From Polaromonas sp. (GTDB lineage Bacteria; Pseudomonadota; Gammaproteobacteria; Burkholderiales; Burkholderiaceae_C): a stretch of DNA of 64,000 nucleotides. The notes beneath the pieces were generated by a model. That model did not search any database. It worked only from the letters and a program-made list of their open reading frames with translations, and was not told the origin of the DNA. Below, piece after piece: positions 44,445 through 54,968 of this stretch (positions within the stretch are counted from its first letter, which is position 1; each line of letters starts with the position of its first letter). The stretch lies in NCBI GenBank assembly GCA_021737975.1, contig JAIPCZ010000007.1:35010-99009 (forward strand), written 5' to 3'. Position numbers and translations under genes: made by a program.

Positions 44445-47315
44445 CTATTTGGTCAGGACGAAACCCTTGAGCTTGCCGAAGGCGCCTTCAACCAGCGCCT
44501 TCTGCTGCTCCTGGTGCAGGTGGGAATAACCCACGGCGGGTGAGGCCGAGGCCACCCGGCCGGAGTAACCCAGCTTTTGCCCCTCAAGCATGTTCTCGTG
44601 AATGTAGTGCTGCACAAAGAACCAGGCGCCCTGGTTTTGCGGCTCGTCCTGCGTCCACACCACCTCGGTCGCATTGGGGTACTTCTTCAGTTCGGTGGCA
44701 AAGGCCTTGTGCGGGAACGGATAGAGTTGCTCGACACGAATGATCGCGACATCCTCGCTGCCCTTTTCTTCGCGCTTTTTGGCCAGGTCGTAATACACCT
44801 TGCCGGAGCAGGCCACCACGCGCTTGACCTTGTCGCCCTTGAGCGCTTTTTGATCCGGAATGATCGTCTGAAAGCCCCCCTTGGTGAATTCAGCCAAAGG
44901 AGAGGCCGCATCCTTGTGACGCAGCAAGGACTTGGGCGTGAAGATCACCAGCGGCTTGCGCAGATTACGCACCATCTGACGGCGCAGCACATGGAAGATC
45001 TGGCTGGCCGTGGTCGGCTGCACCAATTGCATGTTGGTGTCTGCCGCCAATTGCATGAAGCGCTCGACACGCGCCGAAGAGTGCTCCGGGCCCTGGCCCT
45101 CGTAGCCGTGCGGCAGCATCATGGCCAGGCCATTGACACGGCCCCACTTGACTTCGCCGGAGGCTATGAACTGGTCGATCACCACCTGGGCGCCATTGGC
45201 AAAGTCGCCAAACTGGGCTTCCCAGATCACCAGCGTGTTGGGGTCGTTGGACGCGTAGCCATACTCGAAGCCCAACACGGCCTCTTCCGACAGGATGGAG
45301 TCGATCACCACAAACGGGGCCTGGTTGTCGGCCACATTCTGCAGCGGCACATAGGTGCCCTCGTCCCACTTTTCGCGGCTTTGGTCATGAATCACCGCGT
45401 GACGGTGGGTAAAGGTGCCCCGGCCACAGTCTTCACCACTCAGGCGCACCGGGTAGCCGCTGGCCACCAGCGACGCAAACGCCATGTGCTCGCCCATGCC
45501 CCAATCCACCGGAATATCGCCCCGTCCCATGGCGGCACGGTCGTCGTAAACTTTCTTCACCAGCGGATGCGCTGTCAGGCTGCCCGGCAGGGTGGTGATC
45601 TTTTCCGCCAGGCGCTTCCATTCGCTCATGGGAATGGCGGTGTCCCCCGCGTCAGTCCACTTCTTGCCAAGGAAAGGCGACCAATCCACCGCGTACTTGC
45701 TCTTGAAGTTGGTCAAGACCGGGTCCACCGTGTGTTTGCCCGCATCCATCGCCGCACGGAAGGCCTTGAACATGTCGTCACCGAGCGTGGCACCCAGGCC
45801 CTGCGCGGCCAGTTTGTCTGCATACAGCTTGCGGGTGCCCGGGTGAGCCGCAATCTTCTTGTACATCAGCGGCTGGGTCAGCGCCGGCGTGTCCTGCTCG
45901 TTGTGGCCCAGTTTGCGGAAGCAAATGATGTCGAGCACCACGTCCTTGCGAAACTCCATGCGGTATTCCAGGGCCCACTGCATGGCCATCACCACGGCTT
46001 CAGGATCATCGCCATTGACGTGCATCACGGGCGCCTCGACGCCTTTGACGATGTCGGTGCAATACAGCGTGGAGCGGTAGTCGCGCGGGTCGGAAGTGGT
46101 GAACCCGATCTGGTTGTTGATGATCAGGTGCACCGTGCCCGCTGTGCTGTAGCCGCGGGTTTGGGCCAGGGCCAGGGTCTCCTGGTTGACACCCTGGCCG
46201 GCAAAAGCCGCGTCGCCGTGCACCAGCACCGGCAGCACCTGGCGGCCCGTCGGGTCGCCACGGCGGTCCATGCGGGCGCGCACCGAGCCCTCGACCACCG
46301 GGTTGACAATTTCAAGGTGCGACGGATTAAACGCCAGGCTCAGGTGCACCGGGCCACCGGGGGTGGTCACGTCGGAACTGAAGCCCTGGTGGTACTTGAC
46401 GTCACCGGCCGGCAGATCTTCGGGCGCCGTGTGGTCAAACTCGGCAAACAAATCAGCGGGCATTTTCCCCAGGGTGTTCACCAGCACGTTCAGGCGACCG
46501 CGGTGGGCCATGCCGATCACGATTTCCTGCACCCCCAAACTGCCGGCCTGCTGAATCAGCTGGTCCATGGCGGCAATAAAACTCTCGCCACCTTCGAGCG
46601 AGAAACGCTTCTGGCCCACATACTTGGTATGCAGGAAGCGCTCCAGGCCCTCAGCGGCAGTCAGCCGCCCAAGAATATGTTTTTTCTGATCTGCCGAGAA
46701 ATTGGGCTTGCTGCGCACGCTCTCGAGTTTTTGTTGCCACCAGCGCTTCTGCGTCTGGTCGGACAAATACATGTATTCCGCGCCGATCGAGCCGCAATAG
46801 GTCTCGCGCAATGCATTGAGCAAATCACGCAGCGACATGACTTCTTTGCCGAAGAAGGTGTTGCTGGTGTTGAACACAGTCTCCTGATCGGCATCGGAAA
46901 AACCATAAAAAGACGGCTCCAGCTCGGGAATCGGCTGGCGCTCGGTGCGCTTCAGGGGATCAAGGTCAGCCCAGCCGGAGCCGACATTGCGGTAAGCCGC
47001 GATCAACTGCTGGACGAAAACCCGCTTGCGCCCGAGATCAGAGTCGGCGCCCGCGGCCACCACCACTTTAGTGCCACCTTGTTTTGCACGTTCGGCAAAG
47101 GCGTTGATGACCGGCTGATGGGGGACGTCCCTGGCATTTGAGCCATCGACGGCGGGCACATGCTGGAGCGCATCAAAATAGTCACGCCAAGTATCCGGAA
47201 CGCTGCCTGGATTGGCCAGGTAGTTTTCATACATCTCTTCGACGTACGGGGCGTTGCCACCAAAAAGGTAGGTGTTCGCCTGATAGGCTTGGTAAACCGT
47301 GTTGGTTTCACTCAT
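44445..47315 (-). CDS. odhA: 2-oxoglutarate dehydrogenase E1
   Basis: VQEIVIGMAHRGRLNVLVNTLGK, HGDAAFAGQG, FTTSDPRDYRST. Start refined to MSETNTVYQ at 47315. Confidence 0.97.
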   Translation of the reverse strand: MSETNTVYQAYQANTYLFGGNAPYVEEMYENYLANPGSVPDTWRDYFDALQHVPAVDGSNARDVPHQPVINAFAERAKQGGTKVVVAAGADSDLGRKRVFVQQLIAAYRNVGSGWADLDPLKRTERQPIPELEPSFYGFSDADQETVFNTSNTFFGKEVMSLRDLLNALRETYCGSIGAEYMYLSDQTQKRWWQQKLESVRSKPNFSADQKKHILGRLTAAEGLERFLHTKYVGQKRFSLEGGESFIAAMDQLIQQAGSLGVQEIVIGMAHRGRLNVLVNTLGKMPADLFAEFDHTAPEDLPAGDVKYHQGFSSDVTTPGGPVHLSLAFNPSHLEIVNPVVEGSVRARMDRRGDPTGRQVLPVLVHGDAAFAGQGVNQETLALAQTRGYSTAGTVHLIINNQIGFTTSDPRDYRSTLYCTDIVKGVEAPVMHVNGDDPEAVVMAMQWALEYRMEFRKDVVLDIICFRKLGHNEQDTPALTQPLMYKKIAAHPGTRKLYADKLAAQGLGATLGDDMFKAFRAAMDAGKHTVDPVLTNFKSKYAVDWSPFLGKKWTDAGDTAIPMSEWKRLAEKITTLPGSLTAHPLVKKVYDDRAAMGRGDIPVDWGMGEHMAFASLVASGYPVRLSGEDCGRGTFTHRHAVIHDQSREKWDEGTYVPLQNVADNQAPFVVIDSILSEEAVLGFEYGYASNDPNTLVIWEAQFGDFANGAQVVIDQFIASGEVKWGRVNGLAMMLPHGYEGQGPEHSSARVERFMQLAADTNMQLVQPTTASQIFHVLRRQMVRNLRKPLVIFTPKSLLRHKDAASPLAEFTKGGFQTIIPDQKALKGDKVKRVVACSGKVYYDLAKKREEKGSEDVAIIRVEQLYPFPHKAFATELKKYPNATEVVWTQDEPQNQGAWFFVQHYIHENMLEGQKLGYSGRVASASPAVGYSHLHQEQQKALVEGAFGKLKGFVLTK

Positions 47316-47451
47316 ATTTCGCTGACTTTCATTTCCCTTGAGGAAACTTTGGCTGGTTAAAGCTGATTGTTGATTAACCTCCCGCGTCACGGCTTAACCG
47401 TTTGGCGGATGCGACAGTGGCGTTGGAAGGGCCGAATGCAGACAAAGAATT

Positions 47452-47471
47452 GTGCCACCGAAAGGCGGCAC
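47452..47471 (-). terminator. Possible terminator/processing hairpin downstream of prpE
   Basis: On the minus strand GTGCCGCC-TTTC-GGTGGCAC (8 pairs incl. one G:U in RNA), followed by a weak T-containing tract. Confidence 0.4.
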
Positions 47472-47511
47472 TTTCCTTACAAACGAACAGAGACCTTGGA
47501 TCAGGCCCGGG

Positions 47512-49407
47512 TCAGCGATTCACCAGATCCTTGATCTGTTGCAGCGCCGCCGGATCGTCCATGGTGGTCAGGTCGCCCGGATCGCGTCCCTCACACACGG
47601 CGGTAATCGCACGGCGCAGGCACTTGCCGCTGCGGGTCTTGGGCAGGACGGTGACAAAGCGCACGCGGGCGGGCCGGGCCACGGCACCCAGGTCGCGGTC
47701 CACCAGCTTCATGATTTCACCCTCCAGCTTGAGCGCGCTGGCCTCATCGGTCACCAGGCTGGCATCCTTGACCACGGCAAACGCCATCGCCACCTGACCC
47801 TTGAGTTGGTCGGCCACGCCGACCACGGCCACCTCGGCCACATTGGGGTGCGCCGAGATGCTTTCCTCGATCTCCCGGGTGCCCAGGCGGTGGCCGGCGA
47901 CGTTGATCACATCATCGGTACGCCCCAGAATGAAGTAGTAGCCATCGGCATCACGCACGCCCCAATCGAAGGTGCTGTAGACCAGCTTGCCGGGCACACT
48001 CTTCCAGTAGGTGTTGACAAAGCGCTCGTCGTCGCGCCACACGGTCTGCATACAACCGGGCGGCAGCGGGCCTTCGATGGCCACCACGCCCTTTTGGTTC
48101 GGGCCTGTCAGTTCTTCACCGGTCTGGTCGTCGAGCAATTTGACGTCGTAACCGTAAACCGCCTTGCCCGGTGAGCCAAACTTGCTGACCGCTTTTTCAA
48201 CGCCGTTGCACAAGGACAAAATGGGCCAACCGGTCTCGGTCTGCCAGTAGTTGTCGATGATCGGCTTGCCCAGGCCCGCGCTGATCCACTGCGCGGTGGG
48301 CTCGTCCAGCGGCTCACCCGCCAGGAACAGGGCGCGCAAACTGGACAGGTCATATTTGGACAGCAGGGCCGGGTCCTGTTTCTTGAGCACACGCACCGCC
48401 GTGGGTGCGCTGAACATCACCGTCACCTTGTATTTTTCGACCAGGCTCCACCAGATGCCGCCGTCCGGGCGGGTCGGCAGGCCCTCGTACATGATGGTGG
48501 CCATGCCAGCAATGAGCGGGCCGTAGATGATGTAACTGTGGCCCACCACCCAGCCGATGTCACTGGTTGAAAAGTAGGTTTCTCCCGGGTTGCCGGCATA
48601 GATGTGCTTCATGCTGGCAGCCAGCGCGACGCAATAACCCCCGGTGTCACGCTGCACACCCTTTGGCTTGCCGGTGGTGCCGCTGGTATAGAGCGTGTAG
48701 CTCGGGTGGGTGGCGTCGACCCACTCGCATGCCACCACCGTGTTGAGGTGCTTGTCGCGCAGCGGGGCCCACAATTTGTCGCGCCCCGCCACCAGCGTCA
48801 TCGGCACCAGGCCTCGATCCACCAGCAGGACCGACTCGGGCTTGTATCTGGAGAGGTTGATGGCTTCATCCAGCAGCGGCTTGTAGCCCACGGCCTTGCC
48901 ACCGCGGGAACCGGCATCGGCACTGATGATGACCCGCGGCTCGGCGTCTTCGATGCGGGATGCCAGCGAGCCAGAGGCAAAGCCACCAAACACCACCGAG
49001 TGAATCGCGCCGATGCGCGCACACGCCAGCATGGCAAAGGCAGCCTCGGCAACCATGGGCATGTAGATCAAAACCCGGTCACCCTTGTTGACGCCCAGAT
49101 CCTTCAGCACCGCGGCCATGCGCTGCACTTCAGCGTGTAATTCACGGAACGAATACACCTTTTCCTGATTGGTCTCGGTCGAAACAAAAATCAGCGCCGC
49201 CTGATCGGCACGGTCCTTCAGATGACGGTCCACGGCGTTGTGGCACAGGTTGGTCACACCGCCCACAAACCATTTTGCAAACGGCGGATTGCTGTAGTCG
49301 CAAATCTGGGTCGGCTGCACCTTCCAGTCGACCAATTGGGCTTGTTCGGCCCAGAAACCGTCACGGTCTGTCAGCGATCGTTGGTGAAATTCGGCGTATG
49401 AGGTCAT
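47512..49407 (-). CDS. prpE: Propionate--CoA ligase (acyl-CoA synthetase)
   Basis: YTSGTTGKPKGVQRDTGGY, GRTDDVINVAGHRLGTREIEE, KTRSGKCLRR. Confidence 0.92.
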   Translation of the reverse strand: MTSYAEFHQRSLTDRDGFWAEQAQLVDWKVQPTQICDYSNPPFAKWFVGGVTNLCHNAVDRHLKDRADQAALIFVSTETNQEKVYSFRELHAEVQRMAAVLKDLGVNKGDRVLIYMPMVAEAAFAMLACARIGAIHSVVFGGFASGSLASRIEDAEPRVIISADAGSRGGKAVGYKPLLDEAINLSRYKPESVLLVDRGLVPMTLVAGRDKLWAPLRDKHLNTVVACEWVDATHPSYTLYTSGTTGKPKGVQRDTGGYCVALAASMKHIYAGNPGETYFSTSDIGWVVGHSYIIYGPLIAGMATIMYEGLPTRPDGGIWWSLVEKYKVTVMFSAPTAVRVLKKQDPALLSKYDLSSLRALFLAGEPLDEPTAQWISAGLGKPIIDNYWQTETGWPILSLCNGVEKAVSKFGSPGKAVYGYDVKLLDDQTGEELTGPNQKGVVAIEGPLPPGCMQTVWRDDERFVNTYWKSVPGKLVYSTFDWGVRDADGYYFILGRTDDVINVAGHRLGTREIEESISAHPNVAEVAVVGVADQLKGQVAMAFAVVKDASLVTDEASALKLEGEIMKLVDRDLGAVARPARVRFVTVLPKTRSGKCLRRAITAVCEGRDPGDLTTMDDPAALQQIKDLVNR

Positions 49408-49506
49408 GGGTTGTCTCCTATGTTTATGAAACTGAATTCATAATTATGAGCGTTGAGCTTGCATGGCCCTGACTCACACCACGCCCATTTCAATAAGTCC
49501 GGTCAA

Positions 49507-50787
49507 TTACCTGGTTTTTAGGTAGGACAAAACCCCCTGCCCCGCGCACACCCCACTGGCCAGGCAGGCGGTTAACAGATAACCACCGGTGGGGGCTTCC
49601 CAATCCAGCATTTCACCCGCGCAAAACACCCCGGGCAAGGACGCCAGCATCAGTTGCCCGGTCATGGCCTCGAACAGCACGCCTCCCGCGCTGCTGATGG
49701 CTTCGTCCAGTGGCCTTGCGGCCGTCACCGTGACAGGCAAGGCCTTGATCGCCTGCGCCAACTGCGCCGGATCGGCCATTTGCGCCTTGCTCAACAACTC
49801 ATGAAGGATGGCCGCCTTGATCCCTTCAATGTGCAGGCGGCTCTTCAGGTGGCTGGAGAGCGAACGCGATCCGCGCGGGTGCCTGACTTCGGCAAGCACC
49901 CTCTCACAGGGCATGTCGGGCAACAAGTCCAGGTGGAAGGTGGCGGAGCCGCAAGCCAGGATGTCGTCGCGCAGCCAACGCGACACTGCATAAATCAGGC
50001 TGCCCTCGACCCCGGTGGCCGTGGCGACAAACTCCCCCTTGCGACTGAATTGTTGGCCTTGCCGGTCGGTAAACGCAATCGCCACGGACTTGAACGGCAC
50101 GCCTGCAAAACGGCTGACAAAATGCGGGCTCCAGCCACTTTTCACATCGAAACCACAATTGGCGGGCAACAGGGGCGCCACTTCCACGCCTTTGGCTTGC
50201 AGCCAGGGCACCCAGGCGCCGGTCGAACCCAGACGCACCCAACTGCCGCCACCCAGCGCCAGCACCACGGCGTCGGCCTGCACCTGGATCGGTCCCTGAG
50301 GCGTGTCAAAGTCCAGCCAGGTCGCAGCCGATGCGGCGTCCAACTCGGGGGCGGACCGCTCCGCCTGATGCCAGCCGGTCCAGCGATGGCGCATGAAAAA
50401 CTTGACCGGCGGGCCATTTTTTGGGTGACGCAGGCGTGTCAGCCAGGCCCGCAGCAGCGGTGCTGCCTTCATTTCTGCCGGAAAAACCCGTCCGGAACTG
50501 CCAACAAAAGTGGCAATGCCGAGCGAAGCTGCCCAGGTGCGCACCTGACCGGCATCAAACCATTTGAAAAGCGCTTCAACTTGCGGGCGCCGTGGCCCAT
50601 AACGCGAGGCAAACGGATCAGCAGCTTCCGAGTGCGTCAAATTCAGCCCGCCCTTTCCTGCCAGCAGGAACTTGCGCCCCACACTGGGCATGGCATCGAA
50701 CAGCAGTACTTGTACGCCTGCACCCGACAACACCTCAGCCGCCATCAACCCTGCCGGACCGGCCCCCACAACCACTACCTTTTTCAT
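49507..50787 (-). CDS. NAD(P)/FAD-dependent oxidoreductase, HI0933-like flavoprotein (TIGR03862-like)
   Basis: VVVVGAGPAGLMAAEVL; GRKFLLAGKGGLNLTHSE; FCAGEMLDWEAPTGGYLL. Confidence 0.9.
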   Translation of the reverse strand: MKKVVVVGAGPAGLMAAEVLSGAGVQVLLFDAMPSVGRKFLLAGKGGLNLTHSEAADPFASRYGPRRPQVEALFKWFDAGQVRTWAASLGIATFVGSSGRVFPAEMKAAPLLRAWLTRLRHPKNGPPVKFFMRHRWTGWHQAERSAPELDAASAATWLDFDTPQGPIQVQADAVVLALGGGSWVRLGSTGAWVPWLQAKGVEVAPLLPANCGFDVKSGWSPHFVSRFAGVPFKSVAIAFTDRQGQQFSRKGEFVATATGVEGSLIYAVSRWLRDDILACGSATFHLDLLPDMPCERVLAEVRHPRGSRSLSSHLKSRLHIEGIKAAILHELLSKAQMADPAQLAQAIKALPVTVTAARPLDEAISSAGGVLFEAMTGQLMLASLPGVFCAGEMLDWEAPTGGYLLTACLASGVCAGQGVLSYLKTR

Positions 50788-50962
50788 TTTCAGCCTTGAT
50801 ATTTTTTAGCAGGCGCCCATTAGAACCGCTCCGAGGGTCCGAGGCACCCCCAGCGCGCCCGCCAGCATGATCTGCCAGAAGCCCGAGGCATGGTGCGCGG
50901 TTTTGGTTTCTGTCACAATTTCATCACTGTATTCTTTTCAAACAATCAATTTAGGAAAAACC

Positions 50963-51295
50963 ATGGCCAGTGAACTGATCAAACATGTGTCCGATGCGTC
51001 GTTCGACGGCGATGTGCTGCAATCCACTGTGCCGGTTCTGGTCGATTACTGGGCGGAATGGTGTGGCCCCTGCAAAATGATCGCTCCCATCCTGGACGAA
51101 GTCTCGGCGGCCTATGAGGGCAAACTGCAGGTGGCCAAAATGAATGTCGATGAAAACCGCGATATTCCCGCCAAGTTCGGCATTCGCGGCATCCCCACCC
51201 TCATGCTCTTCAAATCGGGCCAGCTGGCTGCCACCAAAGTGGGCGCCATGAGCAAAGCCCAGCTGGTGGCCTTTATCGACCAGCAACTGGCCTGA
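50963..51295 (+). CDS. trxA: Thioredoxin
   Basis: [20 protein letters not shown] active site. Start refined to ATG 50963. Confidence 0.97.
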   Translation: MASELIKHVSDASFDGDVLQSTVPVLVDYWAEWCGPCKMIAPILDEVSAAYEGKLQVAKMNVDENRDIPAKFGIRGIPTLMLFKSGQLAATKVGAMSKAQLVAFIDQQLA

Positions 51296-51327
51296 TGATC
51301 GCCTGAGCGCCTCTTGCGCACCCGCTC

Positions 51328-51356
51328 GCCCCGGTCAACCGCCCGGGGCTTTTTTC
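51328..51356 (+). terminator. Intrinsic terminator of trxA
   Basis: GCCCCGG-tcaaccgc-CCGGGGC followed by TTTTTT. Confidence 0.85.
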
Positions 51357-51501
51357 CTGTCATAATCCCAATCACTCGCTGCCCCCCATCCAGGGTCAGC
51401 TCGAGCCAGAGGCGCAAAGCCAATGCGACTTGAACCAGCACAAGTCCGTCGCGCCAAAATTTTCCCTCCCGGCAGATTCCAAATACACACCGAGCCACTC
51501 C

Positions 51502-52764
<1,263 letters not shown>

Positions 52765-52788
52765 TCAGGCCAACCACTTCGGCTGCAC

Positions 52789-52794
52789 TATAAT
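52789..52794 (+). promoter_or_regulatory. Consensus -10 element (TATAAT) upstream of rpmE2
   Basis: TATAAT between rho and rpmE2, about 90 nt before the start codon; -35 not clear. Confidence 0.55.
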
Positions 52795-52829
52795 CTAACG
52801 TTTTAGCGAAAAGTACGAACGACTTTTAA

Positions 52830-52849
52830 TTGCGCAATGGGTTGCGCAA
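52830..52849 (+). promoter_or_regulatory. Leader hairpin in the rpmE2 5'UTR
   Basis: TTGCGCAA-TGGG-TTGCGCAA, perfect 8-bp stem with a 4-nt loop, between the -10 and the rpmE2 ATG. Confidence 0.6.
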
Positions 52850-52884
52850 GGGTCGGCGCGGCTAACGCAACTGATGGAGAAATC

Positions 52885-53142
52885 ATGAAAGACGGCATTC
52901 ACCCCAACTACCGCGAAGTTTGCTTCCTGGACTCGTCCAATGGCTTCAAGTTCGTGACCCGCTCTTGCGCCAACGCCAAAGAGAAGATCACAATGGAAGA
53001 TGGCCGCGAACTGCCCCTGTTCAAACTCGACACCTCGAGTGAGTCGCACCCCTTCTATACCGGCACACAGAAATCCGTGGACAACATGGGTGGCCGCGTG
53101 GAACGCTTCCGCAACCGCTTCGGCAAGACTGCTGCCAAGTAA
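52885..53142 (+). CDS. rpmE2: 50S ribosomal protein L31 type B
   Basis: [27 protein letters not shown], no CxxC pairs. Start refined to ATG 52885. Confidence 0.96.
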   Translation: MKDGIHPNYREVCFLDSSNGFKFVTRSCANAKEKITMEDGRELPLFKLDTSSESHPFYTGTQKSVDNMGGRVERFRNRFGKTAAK

Positions 53143-53162
53143 GCAATCCCTAGCGCTTTGCC

Positions 53163-53195
53163 AAAGGCAGCCGGGTTATTCCGAGCTGCCTTTTT
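53163..53195 (+). terminator. Intrinsic terminator of rpmE2
   Basis: AAAGGCAGC ... GCTGCCTTT followed by a T-rich tract. Confidence 0.85.
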
Positions 53196-53231
53196 CTTTG
53201 CGCTGACGCCGGCCCTTCGCCCCACGCCCCC

Positions 53232-54968
53232 GTGAACCAGCCCACACCTGCCATCGTCACGCAAGCCGGCGTCAAGCGCCTGCCACGCCTGGCGCTGCTG
53301 CTGTTTTGCCTGGCCTATGTGCTGCCTGGTTTTTTGGGGCGCTCCCCCTGGAAGCGCGATGACATCAGCACCTATGGCTACATGGCCGAACTGGCTCGTG
53401 GCGCTGCTGACTGGTGGCACCCGGCACTGGGCGGCATGGCGCCTGAGGTCGATGCCTTGCTGCCCTATTGGCTGGGCGCCTGGGCGATCCAACTGGCCCC
53501 CGCCTGGCTGAGCCCCGACCTGGCCACCCGCCTGCCCTTCATGGGACTGCTGGTGCTTGCGCTGGTCGCCACCTGGTACGGCACGTACTACCTGGCACGC
53601 AGCCCGCTGGCGCAACCGGTGGCCTTTGCCTTTGGCGGTGAAGCGCAACCCACGGATTACGCGCGCGCCATTGCCGATGGCGGTTTGCTGGCCTTCATCG
53701 CCTGTCTGGGGCTGGCCCAGCTGGCCCACGAAACCACCCCGGCGCTCACACAGCTGTGTTTTACCGCCTTGCTGTTTTACGCCATGGCCGCCCTGCCCTA
53801 CCGGCCCTTTGCCCCGGGCTTGAGCGCCGCGGTGGCGCTGTTGGGGCTGACACTTTCTGGCGCGCCAGCCTTGGGCCTGTTTTTGGGGCTGGGCGGCACC
53901 GCCCTCTACCTGCTTGCGCCCTCAGCCGAAAGCTCGAACAAAAAATGGCGGGCCAGTGGCCTGGCACTGATGTCGCTGGGCTGCGGCTTGCTGGCACGCT
54001 ATTTGAACTTGTGGCACTGGCGCATCGACCTGCCCCAAGCCGACCTGGCAGAGTGGCAGAGCCTGGGCCGTCTTTTTCTGTGGTTCACCTGGCCCGCCTG
54101 GCCGCTGGCACTCTGGACACTCTGGCGCTGGCGCCGCCAAATCTTCAACATTCGTTTCACCGGTCTGCACCTTTGGCTGCCGATCTGGTTTGTCACCGTG
54201 GCCAGCGCCGCCACATTGACCACCAGTGCCGCGGACCGCTCCCTGCTTCTGGCCCTTCCCGCGCTGGCGGCGCTGGCAGCCTTTGCCCTGCCCACGCTGA
54301 GCCGCAGTGTCAGCGCGCTGATTGACTGGTTTACCCTGATTTTTTTCACCGGCTGCGCCCTGGTGATCTGGGTGGTCTGGATTTCCATGCAAACAGGCTT
54401 TCCGGCGCAACCCGCAGGCAACGTGGCGCGCTTGGTGCCGGGCTTTGTTCACAGCTTCTCGCTGGCACCCTTTTTAATGGCGCTGGCGGCCAGCCTGGTG
54501 TGGGCCTGGCTGGTCAAATGGCGCGTCGGGCGGCACCAGGCGGCGATCTGGAAAAGTGTCGTGCTGCCCGCCGGTGGCGCAGCCCTGAGTTGGTTGCTGC
54601 TGATGACCCTGTGGCTGCCGCTGCTGGATTTCGCCCGCAGTTATGCACCTATGGTCAAAGTGGCCACGTCAGCCATCCAGCAGAGGCCAGGCTGTGTGGC
54701 AACGCTGGGCTTGAACCGGGGTCAAATCGCGGCCTTGCAATTTCATGGCCAACTTCAACTGCAGACACTTGATTCGCGCAACAACTGCCGTTGGCTGATC
54801 GCAGACATCGACACCGCAAGCAAGCGGCCCGACCTCACAGGGGGCCCGGAGTGGCAACTGCGTCGCTCGATGGGCCACCCCGCGGAGCGGAAGGATTCGA
54901 TCTGGTTGTACGAGCGTCGCTTGCAGCCGCCGCCGGCACCACCCGCTGCGGTGGAAAAACAAGGCTGA
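53232..54968 (+). CDS. Multi-TM membrane protein, GT39/ArnT-like putative glycosyltransferase
   Basis: Many TM helices; N-terminal SPWKRDDISTYGYMAELARG resembles the acidic first loop of GT39/PMT proteins. Confidence 0.7.
   Translation: MNQPTPAIVTQAGVKRLPRLALLLFCLAYVLPGFLGRSPWKRDDISTYGYMAELARGAADWWHPALGGMAPEVDALLPYWLGAWAIQLAPAWLSPDLATRLPFMGLLVLALVATWYGTYYLARSPLAQPVAFAFGGEAQPTDYARAIADGGLLAFIACLGLAQLAHETTPALTQLCFTALLFYAMAALPYRPFAPGLSAAVALLGLTLSGAPALGLFLGLGGTALYLLAPSAESSNKKWRASGLALMSLGCGLLARYLNLWHWRIDLPQADLAEWQSLGRLFLWFTWPAWPLALWTLWRWRRQIFNIRFTGLHLWLPIWFVTVASAATLTTSAADRSLLLALPALAALAAFALPTLSRSVSALIDWFTLIFFTGCALVIWVVWISMQTGFPAQPAGNVARLVPGFVHSFSLAPFLMALAASLVWAWLVKWRVGRHQAAIWKSVVLPAGGAALSWLLLMTLWLPLLDFARSYAPMVKVATSAIQQRPGCVATLGLNRGQIAALQFHGQLQLQTLDSRNNCRWLIADIDTASKRPDLTGGPEWQLRRSMGHPAERKDSIWLYERRLQPPPAPPAAVEKQG

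Noticed and set aside
44577-47141. 854-aa plus-strand ORF opposite odhA
   Set aside because: Exactly antisense to a highly conserved E1 gene; His/Gln/Gly/Arg-rich composition typical of a high-GC shadow ORF with no recognisable domain.
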